60,463 bases of DNA from JAZDCZ01 sp046757925 (GTDB taxonomy: Bacteria; Gemmatimonadota; Gemmatimonadetes; Gemmatimonadales; GWC2-71-9): assembly GCA_046757925.1 (NCBI GenBank), contig JBHHZE010000016.1, positions 1-60,463 of the forward strand, read 5' to 3'. The position numbers and the translations under genes were made by a program. This document shows, piece after piece, positions 43,018 through 52,257 of this stretch (positions are counted from its first letter, which is position 1; each line of letters starts with the position of its first letter). Below the pieces are notes generated by a model that did not search any database, had not been told where the DNA came from, and saw only the letters and a program-made list of their open reading frames with translations.

Positions 43018-43356
43018 TCAGAATGCCGCTAGCGCTTCTTCTGGAGTGGCATCTATGGCGAACAATGTGTCGAGCTTGGTCAACTCGAACAGTGTTCGCA
43101 GGTCGTCGTTCAAACTCGCCAATCGTAGTTTACCATCGGCTTCCGTCACCTTCTTTGAGAGCGAGACCAGCACACCCAACCCCGAGGAATCTATATATCC
43201 GGTGCTCGAGAAATCGATCAGGAACTTCTTCTCTCCCTCACTCAAAGCATCGAGCACCTTTCGCTTCAATTCCTGTCGATTTCCCACGATGAGCTGACCA
43301 TCCACACCCACGATGACTACACCCGTTTGCTCATCCTTGCGAACCGTGAAGCTCAT
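43018..43356 (-). CDS. STAS-domain anti-anti-sigma factor (RsbV/SpoIIAA-like)
   Basis: A 112-residue single STAS domain. The phospho-acceptor region is FSSTGYIDSSGLGVLVSL (Ser57/Ser58). In the partner switch, the unphosphorylated form binds the RsbW-like kinase. It overlaps the pta stop by 4 bp (ATGA), tying its translation to acetyl-phosphate synthesis. The C-terminal helix LFELTKLDTLFAID is family-like. Confidence 0.9.
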   Translation of the reverse strand: MSFTVRKDEQTGVVIVGVDGQLIVGNRQELKRKVLDALSEGEKKFLIDFSSTGYIDSSGLGVLVSLSKKVTEADGKLRLASLNDDLRTLFELTKLDTLFAIDATPEEALAAF

Positions 43357-44342
43357 GTGTCCTCCTCTGACTCATTCCGTGGCGAATCCGACGCCTGCAG
43401 CACTGCGACGGCAGCGACGTCTACGATATCGGAGACTGTGGCGCCCCGCGATAAATCGGCCACTGGTTTTCTCAGTCCTTGAATGATGGGACCAATCGCG
43501 TCCGCACCGCCCAATCTCTGCACCAGTTTGTACGCAATGTTGCCACTGTCAAGGTCTGGGAACACCAAGATAGTAGCTTTTCCCCCGACCGGAGATTCCG
43601 GAGCCTTGCGGCGCGCCACATCCGGAACGAGTGCCGCGTCCGCCTGAAGCTCTCCGTCACACACTACTCCGGGACACAACCTCCGAAACCGATCCAACGC
43701 ATCACGCATTTTCTGGACTCCGGGCCCGGCGGCGCTCCCCTTGGTACTGTATGAGAGGAAGGCAACGACGGGCTCATCGCCGACCACCAGGCGGCGATCG
43801 TGCGCGGCCGCCGCCGCAATCTCTGCGAGTTGCTCGGCCGAGGGATCCGGTACCACGGCGGCGTCGGTGAAGGTTATCACTCGATCGGACGTCTCCGCGC
43901 TGGTGCCGGCGCCGAGCGGAAAGCTTGAACCGGGGAGGATCATATAGAAGGCGCTACTCACGGTTGTGACGCCTTCGGCAGGGCCGATGGTCCAGAGGGC
44001 AGCCCGAAGCACGTCCGCCGTGGCGTGGACGGCCCCGGCGACGGCAGCATCCGCCTTGCCGAGGGCTACCAGCCCTGCTGCAAACAGCAAGGGATTCTTG
44101 GCAAGTTCCGCGGCATGTGAACGATCTCGGACTCTGTCTGGCCGGCGTGCGATCAGCAAGTCCTGGACGTCGACGCTCCTCTGGTCGCTGTCCAATGACG
44201 CTTCGAGCACCTCGACCTGCGCGATCGCCGAGCTTGCGATGACCCTTCCAGCTTCCCGTACCCGCTCATCCCATCCTTCGGCCAATACGACGCTGGCATC
44301 CACCCGTCGGGCACGCTCGTGCAGATCGTCGCGGAAACTCAA
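43353..44342 (-). CDS. pta: phosphate acetyltransferase-family protein
   Basis: A 329-residue PTA/PTB family protein, interconverting acetyl-CoA and acetyl phosphate. Family marks are AKNPLLFAAGLVALGKADAAVAG, ITFTDAAVVPDPSAEQLAEIA and LVFPDLDSGNIAYKLVQRLG with GPIIQGLRKPVADLSRGAT. The N-terminus (SFRDDLHERARRVDASVVLAE) lacks the DRTGG regulatory domain of the long E. coli enzyme. Start TTG at 44342 overlapping the coaD stop. A phosphate butyryltransferase-type preference cannot be excluded. ackA is not in the window. Confidence 0.87.
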   Translation of the reverse strand: MSFRDDLHERARRVDASVVLAEGWDERVREAGRVIASSAIAQVEVLEASLDSDQRSVDVQDLLIARRPDRVRDRSHAAELAKNPLLFAAGLVALGKADAAVAGAVHATADVLRAALWTIGPAEGVTTVSSAFYMILPGSSFPLGAGTSAETSDRVITFTDAAVVPDPSAEQLAEIAAAAAHDRRLVVGDEPVVAFLSYSTKGSAAGPGVQKMRDALDRFRRLCPGVVCDGELQADAALVPDVARRKAPESPVGGKATILVFPDLDSGNIAYKLVQRLGGADAIGPIIQGLRKPVADLSRGATVSDIVDVAAVAVLQASDSPRNESEEDT

Positions 44343-44821
44343 TAGCCGAACTTGGCCCTCAGCGCGCGATCCACAACCGGATTGACGAACTCCCCTACAT
44401 CGCCTTTCAACGTCGCCACCTCACGCACAATACTGGAACTCAAGAATGTGAGATGTACTGCCGGCGTCAGGAACACAGTCTCCAGATCCTTGCACAACCG
44501 TCGATTCATGAGAGCCATCTGAAACTCGTATTCGAAATCGCTCACCGCCCGTAGTCCCCTCACTACGAGCGTGGCTCCGGTCGCGCGCGCAAAGTCCGCC
44601 AACAAACCGTCGAACTGCTCGACCTCTACGCGGGCTTCGCCCTTGAACACCTCTTTGAGCATGTCCACCCGCTCGCTCGCCGAGAAGAGTGGCTCCTTGG
44701 CCATGTTGGCTGCGACGGCAACCACGAGTTTGTCGACGAAGGTGAGGCTGCGCCTAACGATGTCTTCGTGTCCCTTCGTAACGGGATCGAACGAGCCGGG
44801 ATAGAGTGCGATTCGGGTCAT
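44339..44821 (-). CDS. coaD: phosphopantetheine adenylyltransferase
   Basis: A 160-residue enzyme making dephospho-CoA. The nucleotidyltransferase signature TxGH appears in RIALYPGSFDPVTKGHEDIV and the second motif in TLVVRGLRAVSDFEYEFQMA. The C-terminal LSSSIVREVATLKGDV closes the family fold. ATG overlaps the rsmD stop by 4 bp. Its coupling with pta places CoA and acetyl-CoA metabolism in one operon. Confidence 0.96.
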   Translation of the reverse strand: MTRIALYPGSFDPVTKGHEDIVRRSLTFVDKLVVAVAANMAKEPLFSASERVDMLKEVFKGEARVEVEQFDGLLADFARATGATLVVRGLRAVSDFEYEFQMALMNRRLCKDLETVFLTPAVHLTFLSSSIVREVATLKGDVGEFVNPVVDRALRAKFGY

Positions 44822-45333
44822 GGGCTGTGGAACAACGTAAGTGCTATGTCACCGTAGCGTCGAGTCTCGCCCCCCGGCAGATCCAGCGAAGACCTGTGCT
44901 CGATGGTCAGGATGCTCGCAAAGGGACGAGTCTTGAACTCATCGGTCAGCCGAACCGCCTGATCGGTCGAGAACGGCGGGTCTGCAAACGCAATATCGTA
45001 CGAGTTGATATCCGGTCGAGCAACGAACCGCAGGGCATCACCGTGATGCACGCGTACGCTCTCTTCCACCTGTAGCGCGGCGGCGTTGGCCCTTATCGCT
45101 CGCACGGATGCGCGAGACAGGTCCACGAAATCAGCGCTCACTGCCCCGCGTGAAAGGGCCTCCAGTCCCAGCACACCGGAACCGGCGAACAGGTCGAGCA
45201 CATGAGAGCCATCGAGAAACGGCGTTAAAATGCTGAGCCAGGCCTCTCTCACACGTTCTGTAGTAACGCGCACCCGTCGGTCGGACGGCAACGCGAGTCG
45301 GCGCCCGCGAAACTGTCCGGCGACGATTCGCAT
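44818..45333 (-). CDS. rsmD: 16S rRNA (guanine966-N2)-methyltransferase
   Basis: A 171-residue SAM-dependent methyltransferase. It has RIVAGQFRGRRLALPSDRRV, motif I VLDLFAGSGVLGLEALSRGA and motif IV FADPPFST typical of RsmD. It methylates G966 of 16S rRNA. Its start shares one base with the recJ stop; the stop overlaps coaD. The rsmD-coaD pairing is common in bacteria. Confidence 0.94.
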   Translation of the reverse strand: MRIVAGQFRGRRLALPSDRRVRVTTERVREAWLSILTPFLDGSHVLDLFAGSGVLGLEALSRGAVSADFVDLSRASVRAIRANAAALQVEESVRVHHGDALRFVARPDINSYDIAFADPPFSTDQAVRLTDEFKTRPFASILTIEHRSSLDLPGGETRRYGDIALTLFHSP

Positions 45334-47039
45334 CAGCCGGCGGGCTTGATCTGGACGACGCGGGCCTGGAGCGTACTATTACCACGCCACTCGTTTCTGT
45401 CCAGCTTCAGCGCCACATCCACCGGGTTTAGCCACCACTCACCTTGCAGTCGATTCGCCCAACCGAAACCGATCGCGGGAAGAGTGCCGGTCCCGTCGTC
45501 TAGCGTGAACTGCAGATGATTGGTACCGACCTCCCTTGGAGAGCGTACGAGCGCGTTCTCGACCCCGAGAACCGGTGCCGGGTTACCGGCGCCGCACGGT
45601 TCGAGATGGCGCATCAACCGCTCCAGCCGGTCGTCGAGACTCTCGATCGATCCCACAAAGTCCACGCGCTGCGTCGGAACGAGATCGTCCGAGGACAGCT
45701 CCGATCTCGCGACGCCGTTGAACGAGTCGGTGAAGGCCGCCAGGTTGCTGCGGCGTACGGTCAGTCCCGCAGCCGCCTTGTGTCCGCCCCAGCGGTCCAG
45801 ATGCTCGCTGCATCTCGCCAGCGCCTCATGAAGATCGAACGCCGGTATGCTCCGCCCCGACCCGCGCCCGCTGTCGCCATCGAGGGCCACCAATATTGCG
45901 GGTCGCGCGTAACGCTCGACGACTCTCGACGCCACTATCCCGATCACGCCGGGGTGCCAGCCGTCACGCGCCAACACCAGACCGTAGCGCTCGTTGAGAT
46001 CGATTCTCTCTTCTATCTCGTCGATGGCCTCATCGAGGATACGCTCGTCGATCTCTTTGCGTCGTGTATTGATCGTGTCGAGTGCACTCGCGAGGCAGTG
46101 CGCCTCGGACTCGTCGTCAGTCAGCAACAAGCGCAAGCCGTCCATGGCCTCGCCAATCCGGCCGGCCGCATTCAATCTCGGAGCCAACACGAACCCCACC
46201 TGTCCCGCCCGGATCGGCTTACCCGCAAGGCCGGTTACGTCGAGCAACGCACCTAGGCCCGGCCAGCGGGACGAGGAGATCATTTTCAACCCGAAGCGCA
46301 CCAGGATTCTGTTTTCGCCCGTCAGAGGCACGATGTCGGCCACGGTCGCCAGGGCCACCAGATCGAGAAAATGAAACGGGACCTTGTCGGCCAAGCCCAA
46401 CTCAGAACACAGCGCCTGAGCCAGTTTGAACACCACACCCGTTCCGCACAACCCCTTGCACGGAGATCGACAGTCGGGTCGACGCGGATTCACGATAGCG
46501 TCCGCACGCGGCAATTCTCTGGGGAGGTGATGATCGGTGACCACGACCTCCAGGCCTGCATGCTTCGCGTTGTGCACCGCCTCCAGTGCCGTGACTCCGC
46601 AATCACAGGTGATCACCATCTGCGCACCGTGCTCCATGGCGGCGGCTAGACCGGCCGGCCCAAAATCGTAGCCGTCCTTCATCCGGTGCGGCACGAACGG
46701 CACGACATCGGCGTGTGCCAGCCTCAAGAAACGCGTGAGTAAGGCCGCGGCACATTGACCGTCTACGTCGTAATCGCCGTGAACCAGTATTCTGTCGCCG
46801 CGTCGAACCGCCGCCGCAATACATCGAACGGCACGGTCCATGTCCTGGAGCAGAAATGGGTCAGTGAGATCGTCCAGCGTAGGACGAAGAAAATGGCGCG
46901 CCCCGTCAGGTGAGGAGAATCCCCGCTGTATGAGGAGCGCCGCCAGTGGCTCCGGTAAGTCGAGCGCCTTGGCAAGCGTGCGCACACGGTCCGGATCGGC
47001 CGGTGACACAACTGCCCAGCGTGCGGGTACAGCTGTCAT
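45333..47039 (-). CDS. recJ: single-stranded-DNA-specific exonuclease RecJ
   Basis: A 568-residue DHH-family 5'-3' exonuclease of recombination and mismatch repair. The phosphoesterase motifs HGDYDVDGQCAAALL, CDCGVTALEAV and VVVTDHHLPRELP are in order; a DHHA1 part (GRGSGRSIPAFDLHEAL) and an OB-fold C-terminus follow. The catalytic residues are intact. ATG overlaps cdsZ by 4 bp. Confidence 0.96.
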   Translation of the reverse strand: MTAVPARWAVVSPADPDRVRTLAKALDLPEPLAALLIQRGFSSPDGARHFLRPTLDDLTDPFLLQDMDRAVRCIAAAVRRGDRILVHGDYDVDGQCAAALLTRFLRLAHADVVPFVPHRMKDGYDFGPAGLAAAMEHGAQMVITCDCGVTALEAVHNAKHAGLEVVVTDHHLPRELPRADAIVNPRRPDCRSPCKGLCGTGVVFKLAQALCSELGLADKVPFHFLDLVALATVADIVPLTGENRILVRFGLKMISSSRWPGLGALLDVTGLAGKPIRAGQVGFVLAPRLNAAGRIGEAMDGLRLLLTDDESEAHCLASALDTINTRRKEIDERILDEAIDEIEERIDLNERYGLVLARDGWHPGVIGIVASRVVERYARPAILVALDGDSGRGSGRSIPAFDLHEALARCSEHLDRWGGHKAAAGLTVRRSNLAAFTDSFNGVARSELSSDDLVPTQRVDFVGSIESLDDRLERLMRHLEPCGAGNPAPVLGVENALVRSPREVGTNHLQFTLDDGTGTLPAIGFGWANRLQGEWWLNPVDVALKLDRNEWRGNSTLQARVVQIKPAG

Positions 47040-47749
47040 TCGCTGTTGTCTTCACAATACAACAGCACGCCGCACGCCTCACAGTGTTCTACGGATTGTC
47101 CGTTGACTATCTGCTGGCGGCGGTGAAGCGGTACGGAAGTGAAACAGTGACCGCACGCTCCATCCTGCAGCGGGTACAGAGCCAGGGGAGCACGACCCTG
47201 GAGCGTACGTCTGTATATGGCCAGAATGTTGGGCTTCACCGTCTTCGCCACGTCGTCTCGCGCCTTACACGAGTCGGCGAGTTCCGTTTGGTATTGTGTA
47301 CCCAACTTCGCAACTTCCTCGCGCGCCGGCCCCTGCTCTTCTCTTATCTGCTCGAGAGTCGCTTCGAGTTCAGCGACGCGCGCTTCGGCTTCCTTCAGCC
47401 GGTCGGCCCACCCGATCCACTCGGCCTCTTCCTGCGCGAGAACACTCCGGGCGAGATCCAACTCAGCCATTATGGTCGATGCCTCTTTGGCCCCCCTAAC
47501 CCACTCCAGCCGCTGTCGTCGACGTTCCTGCATAACCCGATAGCTTTCTATTCGACCCTCCAATTCCGCTCGGTGGGCGTCAGCCTCCTCTGCGTTCTTC
47601 CGTGCGATGGCAAGTTGCTCTCCAACAACCTCCAGCGCCGCATCCAGTTCTTCGATCTTGGGTTTGAGAGACTCCAACAATTGCTCGTTCTCCCTCATGG
47701 CCTTGTCCTTCTCCTGCAAACGCAACAATACCGCTAGATCAACCTGCAC
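47036..47749 (-). CDS. coiled-coil protein with C-terminal C4 zinc ribbon (CdsZ-like)
   Basis: A 237-residue protein of the C4-type zinc ribbon domain family: a long coiled coil over about residues 5-170 (NEQLLESLKPKIEELDAALE and RLKEAEARVAELEATLEQIR), then a zinc ribbon CGHCFTSVP ... EHCEACGVLLYC with two CxxC pairs. The family has been linked to replication, repair or translation-related roles, not settled. The start is GTG at 47749 with GGAGG upstream; it overlaps dnaG by 11 bp and recJ by 4 bp. Confidence 0.85.
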   Translation of the reverse strand: MQVDLAVLLRLQEKDKAMRENEQLLESLKPKIEELDAALEVVGEQLAIARKNAEEADAHRAELEGRIESYRVMQERRRQRLEWVRGAKEASTIMAELDLARSVLAQEEAEWIGWADRLKEAEARVAELEATLEQIREEQGPAREEVAKLGTQYQTELADSCKARDDVAKTVKPNILAIYRRTLQGRAPLALYPLQDGACGHCFTSVPLHRRQQIVNGQSVEHCEACGVLLYCEDNSE

Positions 47750-49532
47750 TGCCTTTGCCTCCTCGACGTATGACGTTCCATTCTGATGTACCGAGCTGTT
47801 GAGACTCTTTGGTTAGAACTTCCTTCTCGCGCAAAAGTTCTCTTTTTTCTTTTTCCGGAGCGAGGGTCATTTGACGCTCTACTGCACGTTTTCTTGCCGC
47901 AATTCCGCGCGTCTTGAGACGATCCACCGCCCCGTCAACTATCGCATCCACGTTATCTTCGCCTAGTCCCTGTTCGATCAACTCGGCGACCAGAACCCGG
48001 GCTTCCCCCTCGACACCAATCAGCAACTCGCTTGCTGATGTGTCTACTCCCGTGGCTGCCAACATCGTGAGTAACCCTCCCTCGGGTTCCTTCAGGTGCA
48101 CCGCCGGCAGGAGTTCCTCTATCCGGTTGCGCCATTCGGGCGCATGCAACATGACCCGCAACAATTCACGCTCCGGCGTGGCCCTCGGATCGCGATATCC
48201 CGGCCCGCGTTCCCCATCGCCGGCGACGCCGCCACGGGAACGGCGGCTCCTTACGACTGCACCTCTGTCCGCCTCGTGCGCCACAGATTCACGGGATACT
48301 CCCAATGCTTCTGCCGCGCGCCCGATGTACAGGTCGCGCGTGACCGGATCGACCGCCGCCCGGATGGTCGGCAGCAGCCGGTCGAGCGCACGCCGCCTAC
48401 CGGACAGGGTCCCCAGCCAGCCCTTGCGCTCGAGCAACTGTAGTTCCCGCTCCAAAACGTCGATCGAGTCATCGAGCAAAGCAGCTATGGCCTCCCCCCC
48501 GCCCTGGGCGGCGACGGTATCGGGATCCTGACCCTCGGGTGGCGTTGCCACCGCCACTCTCAGACCGGCTCGCAGCAGCTCATCGGCTGCCCGGAACGTT
48601 GCCCTGAGCCCTGGCGCGTCACAGTCATACAGCACGACCACGCTACTCGTGTACCGCTTGAGCAGCTTGGCCTGATCGACCGTCAAAGCAGTGCCGAGCG
48701 GTGCCACCACTTCCTCTACGCCGACTTCGATTAGGCGTAGAACATCGAAGTAGCCCTCCACAACCACCGCGCGCTCGGCCCGCCGAACCGCCGCCTTGGC
48801 CTCGTGCAGGTTGTATAGCAGGCGCCCTTTGTGAAAAATCTGCGATTCGGGGGAGTTGAGGTATTTTGGCTCACCGCTGCCAATGACCCGTCCGCCAAAA
48901 CCGACGATCCATCCCCTGAGATCGCGGATCGGAAACAACACTCGATTCCAGAAGCGCGGCCGTATTCCGCCGTCTTCGCGCTTCACCGCGAGCCCCGCCT
49001 CGAGCAGGACGTTATCCTCGATCCCCAGGCGACCCATCGCATCGATGAAGTCGTTGCCCTTGGGAGCATACCCCAAGCCCAGCGGTCCCAACTTCTCGAC
49101 ATCCAGTCCGCGTTTCGCCAGATAGCGGCGGGCGATCTCGGCGTCGTCAGCGTCGCGTAGCCGCTTCGCATACCAATCACCCGCCACGGAGACAGCGGAA
49201 AACAACGGTTCGCGCGGATCCGGACCGCTGCGCTGACGCTCCGGTATGGAGATGCCACACCGGCCCGCTATCTCGCGAACGGCCGCGGGATACTCGAGGC
49301 CCGTACGCTTCATGAGGAACGAGAAGACATCGCCCGCCTCATGACACACGAAGCAATAGAACATCTGTTTCTTGGGGATTACAGCAAAGTTGCGGTGCGC
49401 ACCACCATGAAACGGACACGGCCCCCGATAGTCCGACCCCGTGCGCTTGAGTTCCACGTATTCGCCGATCACTTCCACTATGTCAGCGGCGTCGCGGACC
49501 CGTTCGATGACGTCTTCCGGAATTCCGCTCAC
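47739..49532 (-). CDS. dnaG: DNA primase
   Basis: A 597-residue primase. The N-terminal zinc-binding domain is CPFHGGAHRNFAVIPKKQMF with later YCFVCHEAGD. The core includes RVLFPIRDLRGWIVGFGGRV, and the TOPRIM domain has VVVEGYFDVLRL and VVVLYDCDAPGLRA with the catalytic Glu and Asp residues. The C-terminal helicase-binding part is divergent. The GTG at 49532 overlaps the mutS2 TGA (GTGA); the longer open frame lies inside mutS2. Confidence 0.95.
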   Translation of the reverse strand: MSGIPEDVIERVRDAADIVEVIGEYVELKRTGSDYRGPCPFHGGAHRNFAVIPKKQMFYCFVCHEAGDVFSFLMKRTGLEYPAAVREIAGRCGISIPERQRSGPDPREPLFSAVSVAGDWYAKRLRDADDAEIARRYLAKRGLDVEKLGPLGLGYAPKGNDFIDAMGRLGIEDNVLLEAGLAVKREDGGIRPRFWNRVLFPIRDLRGWIVGFGGRVIGSGEPKYLNSPESQIFHKGRLLYNLHEAKAAVRRAERAVVVEGYFDVLRLIEVGVEEVVAPLGTALTVDQAKLLKRYTSSVVVLYDCDAPGLRATFRAADELLRAGLRVAVATPPEGQDPDTVAAQGGGEAIAALLDDSIDVLERELQLLERKGWLGTLSGRRRALDRLLPTIRAAVDPVTRDLYIGRAAEALGVSRESVAHEADRGAVVRSRRSRGGVAGDGERGPGYRDPRATPERELLRVMLHAPEWRNRIEELLPAVHLKEPEGGLLTMLAATGVDTSASELLIGVEGEARVLVAELIEQGLGEDNVDAIVDGAVDRLKTRGIAARKRAVERQMTLAPEKEKRELLREKEVLTKESQQLGTSEWNVIRRGGKGSAG

Positions 49533-51862
49533 GTACCAAATTCTACCAAGGTTACTCCGGTACCTCCCTGTTGCGGTGGCGCCAGTTTGAAGACCGCCAC
49601 GCGGCCGTCCCGCTGTAACACGTGCCCCACTCTGGTGCGCAGTGCACCTGTACCCTTCCCATGGATAATACGTATCCAGGGTAGATCCGCTGCTATCGCA
49701 CTGTCCAAGGCCAACACGAGCGCGCTTTCCGCCTCGTCGGCGGTCATGCCACGCAGATCGATCTCGGTGGAAACTTCGGGGAGTACGGACTGAGGACTGG
49801 AACCCGACCGAGCCGTCGGTCGGGGGAACGCCTCGGACGAGCCCGCTCCTGGTGATCCCATATCCAACTGCCCAGCCCCCTTCACCCTCCAACCCCGCTC
49901 CCTCCCCAGCCGCGCGAGTTGCTCGAGCGCAGCGCCCTCGGCGCGCACGCCGTCTTCCACCAAGCGACGCGCCTCCTTTGCCGTCGCTTCGCTCACGGCC
50001 GCGCGCGCCACGCCCAGCGCCTCCTCCACGCGCCGCCGCGCATCGAGCAGGAACCGGCGCGCTCGTTCCCGCCCTTCCCGCTCCAACTCACGCTCCCGTA
50101 CGGCCAGCTCCGACTCGCGCTCGGCGATCCTACTTCTGTCCTCATCTACAGTCTTGCGATCCCGCTCCACTCGAGCCGCCTCGAGGGCAACATCCTGCTC
50201 CTGACGCGACACGACCTCCTCCCGTATTTCGAGCTCGGCGAGCATCGCGTCCATCGAACGGGCCTGTGCCGGCTTGAGCTCCGTAGCCCGAGCCAATACA
50301 TCCTCCGGCAGCCCCACACTGCGAGCGATCTCGAGACCGTAAGAGCGACCGGGTCGATGTTTGATGAATCGGTAAGTAGGCTTGAGAGTCTCCAGATCGA
50401 ACTGCATCGAAGCGTTGACCGCCCCATCGGCACCCGCAACCAATTCCTTGAGCTCGCTCAGGTGGGTCGATGCGACAGTGACACACTTGCGCTCTCTCAG
50501 CGCCTGGAGCACGGCACCCGCCAAAGCGACACCATCGACCGGATCGGTACCGCAACCCAACTCGTCGAGCAATATCAACGCCGATTCGTCTGCCTGGAGC
50601 AAGATCTGTCTGAGCGTCGCGACGTGGGCCGTGAACGTCGAAAGGTTCTCCGCGATCGACTGATGATCGCCGATATCCGTGTAGATTCGCGCAAATACTG
50701 GTATGGTCGAACCCCGTCCGACAGGTGGGATAATGCCGGCTTGGGCCATCGCCGCCAAGAGCCCCAGGGACTTGAGCAGCACTGTCTTGCCGCCGGCGTT
50801 AGGCCCGCTCAAGAGCAGCGTGCGCTCATCCCGCGACAGGTTGAGATCGAACGGCACCGGTCCGTCGCTCTCATCGAGGATCAACGGGTGAAATCCCCGT
50901 ACTATATCGAGATTCGCAGGCGCCGGCTCAATTGTTGGAACGTGACCGTCGGTCTCAATCGCGTAGCGCGCCCGCGCGTAGAGATCGTCGACGCACACAC
51001 ACATCTCCTGGCCGGCGGCCAGCAGAGTTGAGTGCGGCCTGAGTCGCTCGGTCAAATCCCTTAGCACCGCCAACACAGCGCGAGCCTCGCGCGACTCCCA
51101 ACTGCTGAGTTCGTTCCCCAGGTCCACGGCCTCAGCGGGCTCGACAAAAAGACTGGCACCCGAACTGGACTCGCCGTGTACGATACCCCGTATGCGTTCC
51201 CGGCAATCTTTCCGAACGGGGATCACATAACGACCACCCTTGAGGGTAGGGTCACCCGCCACTCCATCGGGACCGAGATCATGCGAGTGTCTTGCGAGCA
51301 ACCGGAACAAGCTCGCCCGAGTCTCCCGCACATGGTTGCGAGCGCTCGCAAGCTCCGGAGACGCTTCATCTCGCACGGTCCCGTCGGGGTCGATCGCCCT
51401 TTCGATGTCACTTGCAAGCGAACTGGGCGGCAGTTCCGCCTGTAACCGCGCTGCGAGCGGGGCGGTCTGGGCAATCCGCCGTAGTTCAGCTCCGAGCGCC
51501 ACCATCGACGTGAGAGAACCCGCAACCGTAGTGAGTTCCACCGGCTCGAGCACACTACCGGCAGTATCGAGCCTGTCGATAATCGCTTGGATATCGACCA
51601 CCCGTTCGGGACGGAACGGATCGCCCGAGTCGAGCAGGCTCTGGAGTTGAGCAACCGCTGCCAACTCGGCCCTAATCAGATCGACAGAGCTCCCCGGCAC
51701 TCGAGCGCGCACCGAGTCAGCCCCGAGGCCGGACACCGCGTGCCGGGCCACGCACTCCAGCACAGCGGCGAACTCCAATTCCTCGAGCGTCCGCAGGGAC
51801 AGGGGGGTGAAAACCGACGGAGGGGTGTAGGCCAAGTTCTGACTCGGAGCCCCACCCTTCAT
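49529..51862 (-). CDS. mutS2: endonuclease MutS2
   Basis: A MutS2-family protein of about 777 residues, with clamp and lever helices, the ATPase domain LLSGPNAGGKTVLLKSLGLL (Walker A) and ALILLDELGCGTDPVDG (Walker B), a coiled region (about 510-640) and a C-terminal Smr endonuclease domain EIDLRGMTADEAESALVLAL with HGKGTG. It suppresses recombination or rescues ribosomes, depending on species. ATG at 51862 (MKGGAPSQN) or GTG at 51871. It overlaps dnaG by 4 bp. Confidence 0.94.
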   Translation of the reverse strand: MKGGAPSQNLAYTPPSVFTPLSLRTLEELEFAAVLECVARHAVSGLGADSVRARVPGSSVDLIRAELAAVAQLQSLLDSGDPFRPERVVDIQAIIDRLDTAGSVLEPVELTTVAGSLTSMVALGAELRRIAQTAPLAARLQAELPPSSLASDIERAIDPDGTVRDEASPELASARNHVRETRASLFRLLARHSHDLGPDGVAGDPTLKGGRYVIPVRKDCRERIRGIVHGESSSGASLFVEPAEAVDLGNELSSWESREARAVLAVLRDLTERLRPHSTLLAAGQEMCVCVDDLYARARYAIETDGHVPTIEPAPANLDIVRGFHPLILDESDGPVPFDLNLSRDERTLLLSGPNAGGKTVLLKSLGLLAAMAQAGIIPPVGRGSTIPVFARIYTDIGDHQSIAENLSTFTAHVATLRQILLQADESALILLDELGCGTDPVDGVALAGAVLQALRERKCVTVASTHLSELKELVAGADGAVNASMQFDLETLKPTYRFIKHRPGRSYGLEIARSVGLPEDVLARATELKPAQARSMDAMLAELEIREEVVSRQEQDVALEAARVERDRKTVDEDRSRIAERESELAVRERELEREGRERARRFLLDARRRVEEALGVARAAVSEATAKEARRLVEDGVRAEGAALEQLARLGRERGWRVKGAGQLDMGSPGAGSSEAFPRPTARSGSSPQSVLPEVSTEIDLRGMTADEAESALVLALDSAIAADLPWIRIIHGKGTGALRTRVGHVLQRDGRVAVFKLAPPQQGGTGVTLVEFGT

Positions 51863-51973
51863 GCGGCACACCGGGCAGGCGGACTCATGCGTCCAGCGGA
51901 TCGGTCGAGTCGATCCGTGATTCCGATAGCCAAAAAGTGGAGAGACTTCTGGTGGGACGGACCTCGGAAAATT

Positions 51974-52168
51974 CTACCTCGTAGTGCGATACGGACTGCG
52001 CCTCTTGCGCCGCGCGGCGTTGAGCTTGCGCTTGCGACGCTCACTTGGTTTCTCGTAATGGCGGTGCTTGCGGAGGTCTGAAAGAATGCCGGCCTTTTCG
52101 CACTTCTTCTTGAAGCGCCGCAAGGCCCGTTCAAAGCTCTCGTCTTCGTAGATAACCACTTCCGCCAT
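51974..52168 (-). CDS. rpsU: 30S ribosomal protein S21
   Basis: A 64-residue bS21: AEVVIYEDESFERALRRFKK, CEKAGILSDLRKHRHYEKPS, then a basic tail ERRKRKLNAARRKRRSPYR. ATG at 52168 with AAAAGGA about 10 nt upstream; the GTG at 52177 would add three residues. rpsU upstream of dnaG is a classic bacterial order (rpsU-dnaG-rpoD); here mutS2 is inserted between and no rpoD follows. The 90 bp upstream is AT-richer and probably holds the operon promoter. Confidence 0.94.
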   Translation of the reverse strand: MAEVVIYEDESFERALRRFKKKCEKAGILSDLRKHRHYEKPSERRKRKLNAARRKRRSPYRTTR

Positions 52169-52257
52169 CAAGCACACGTCCTTTTCAAACTGACACTAAT
52201 CCCTAATATGCAAAGACTAACTAATTTATGGTCTCCCCGAACGAATCTCAAGCTACC

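Noticed and set aside
49533..49892. N-terminal extension of DnaG
   Set aside because: Lies inside mutS2; the zinc domain of primase starts directly after the GTG at 49532.
49919..51031. Plus-strand open frame opposite mutS2
   Set aside because: Antisense shadow; MutS2 ATPase motifs lie on the minus strand here.
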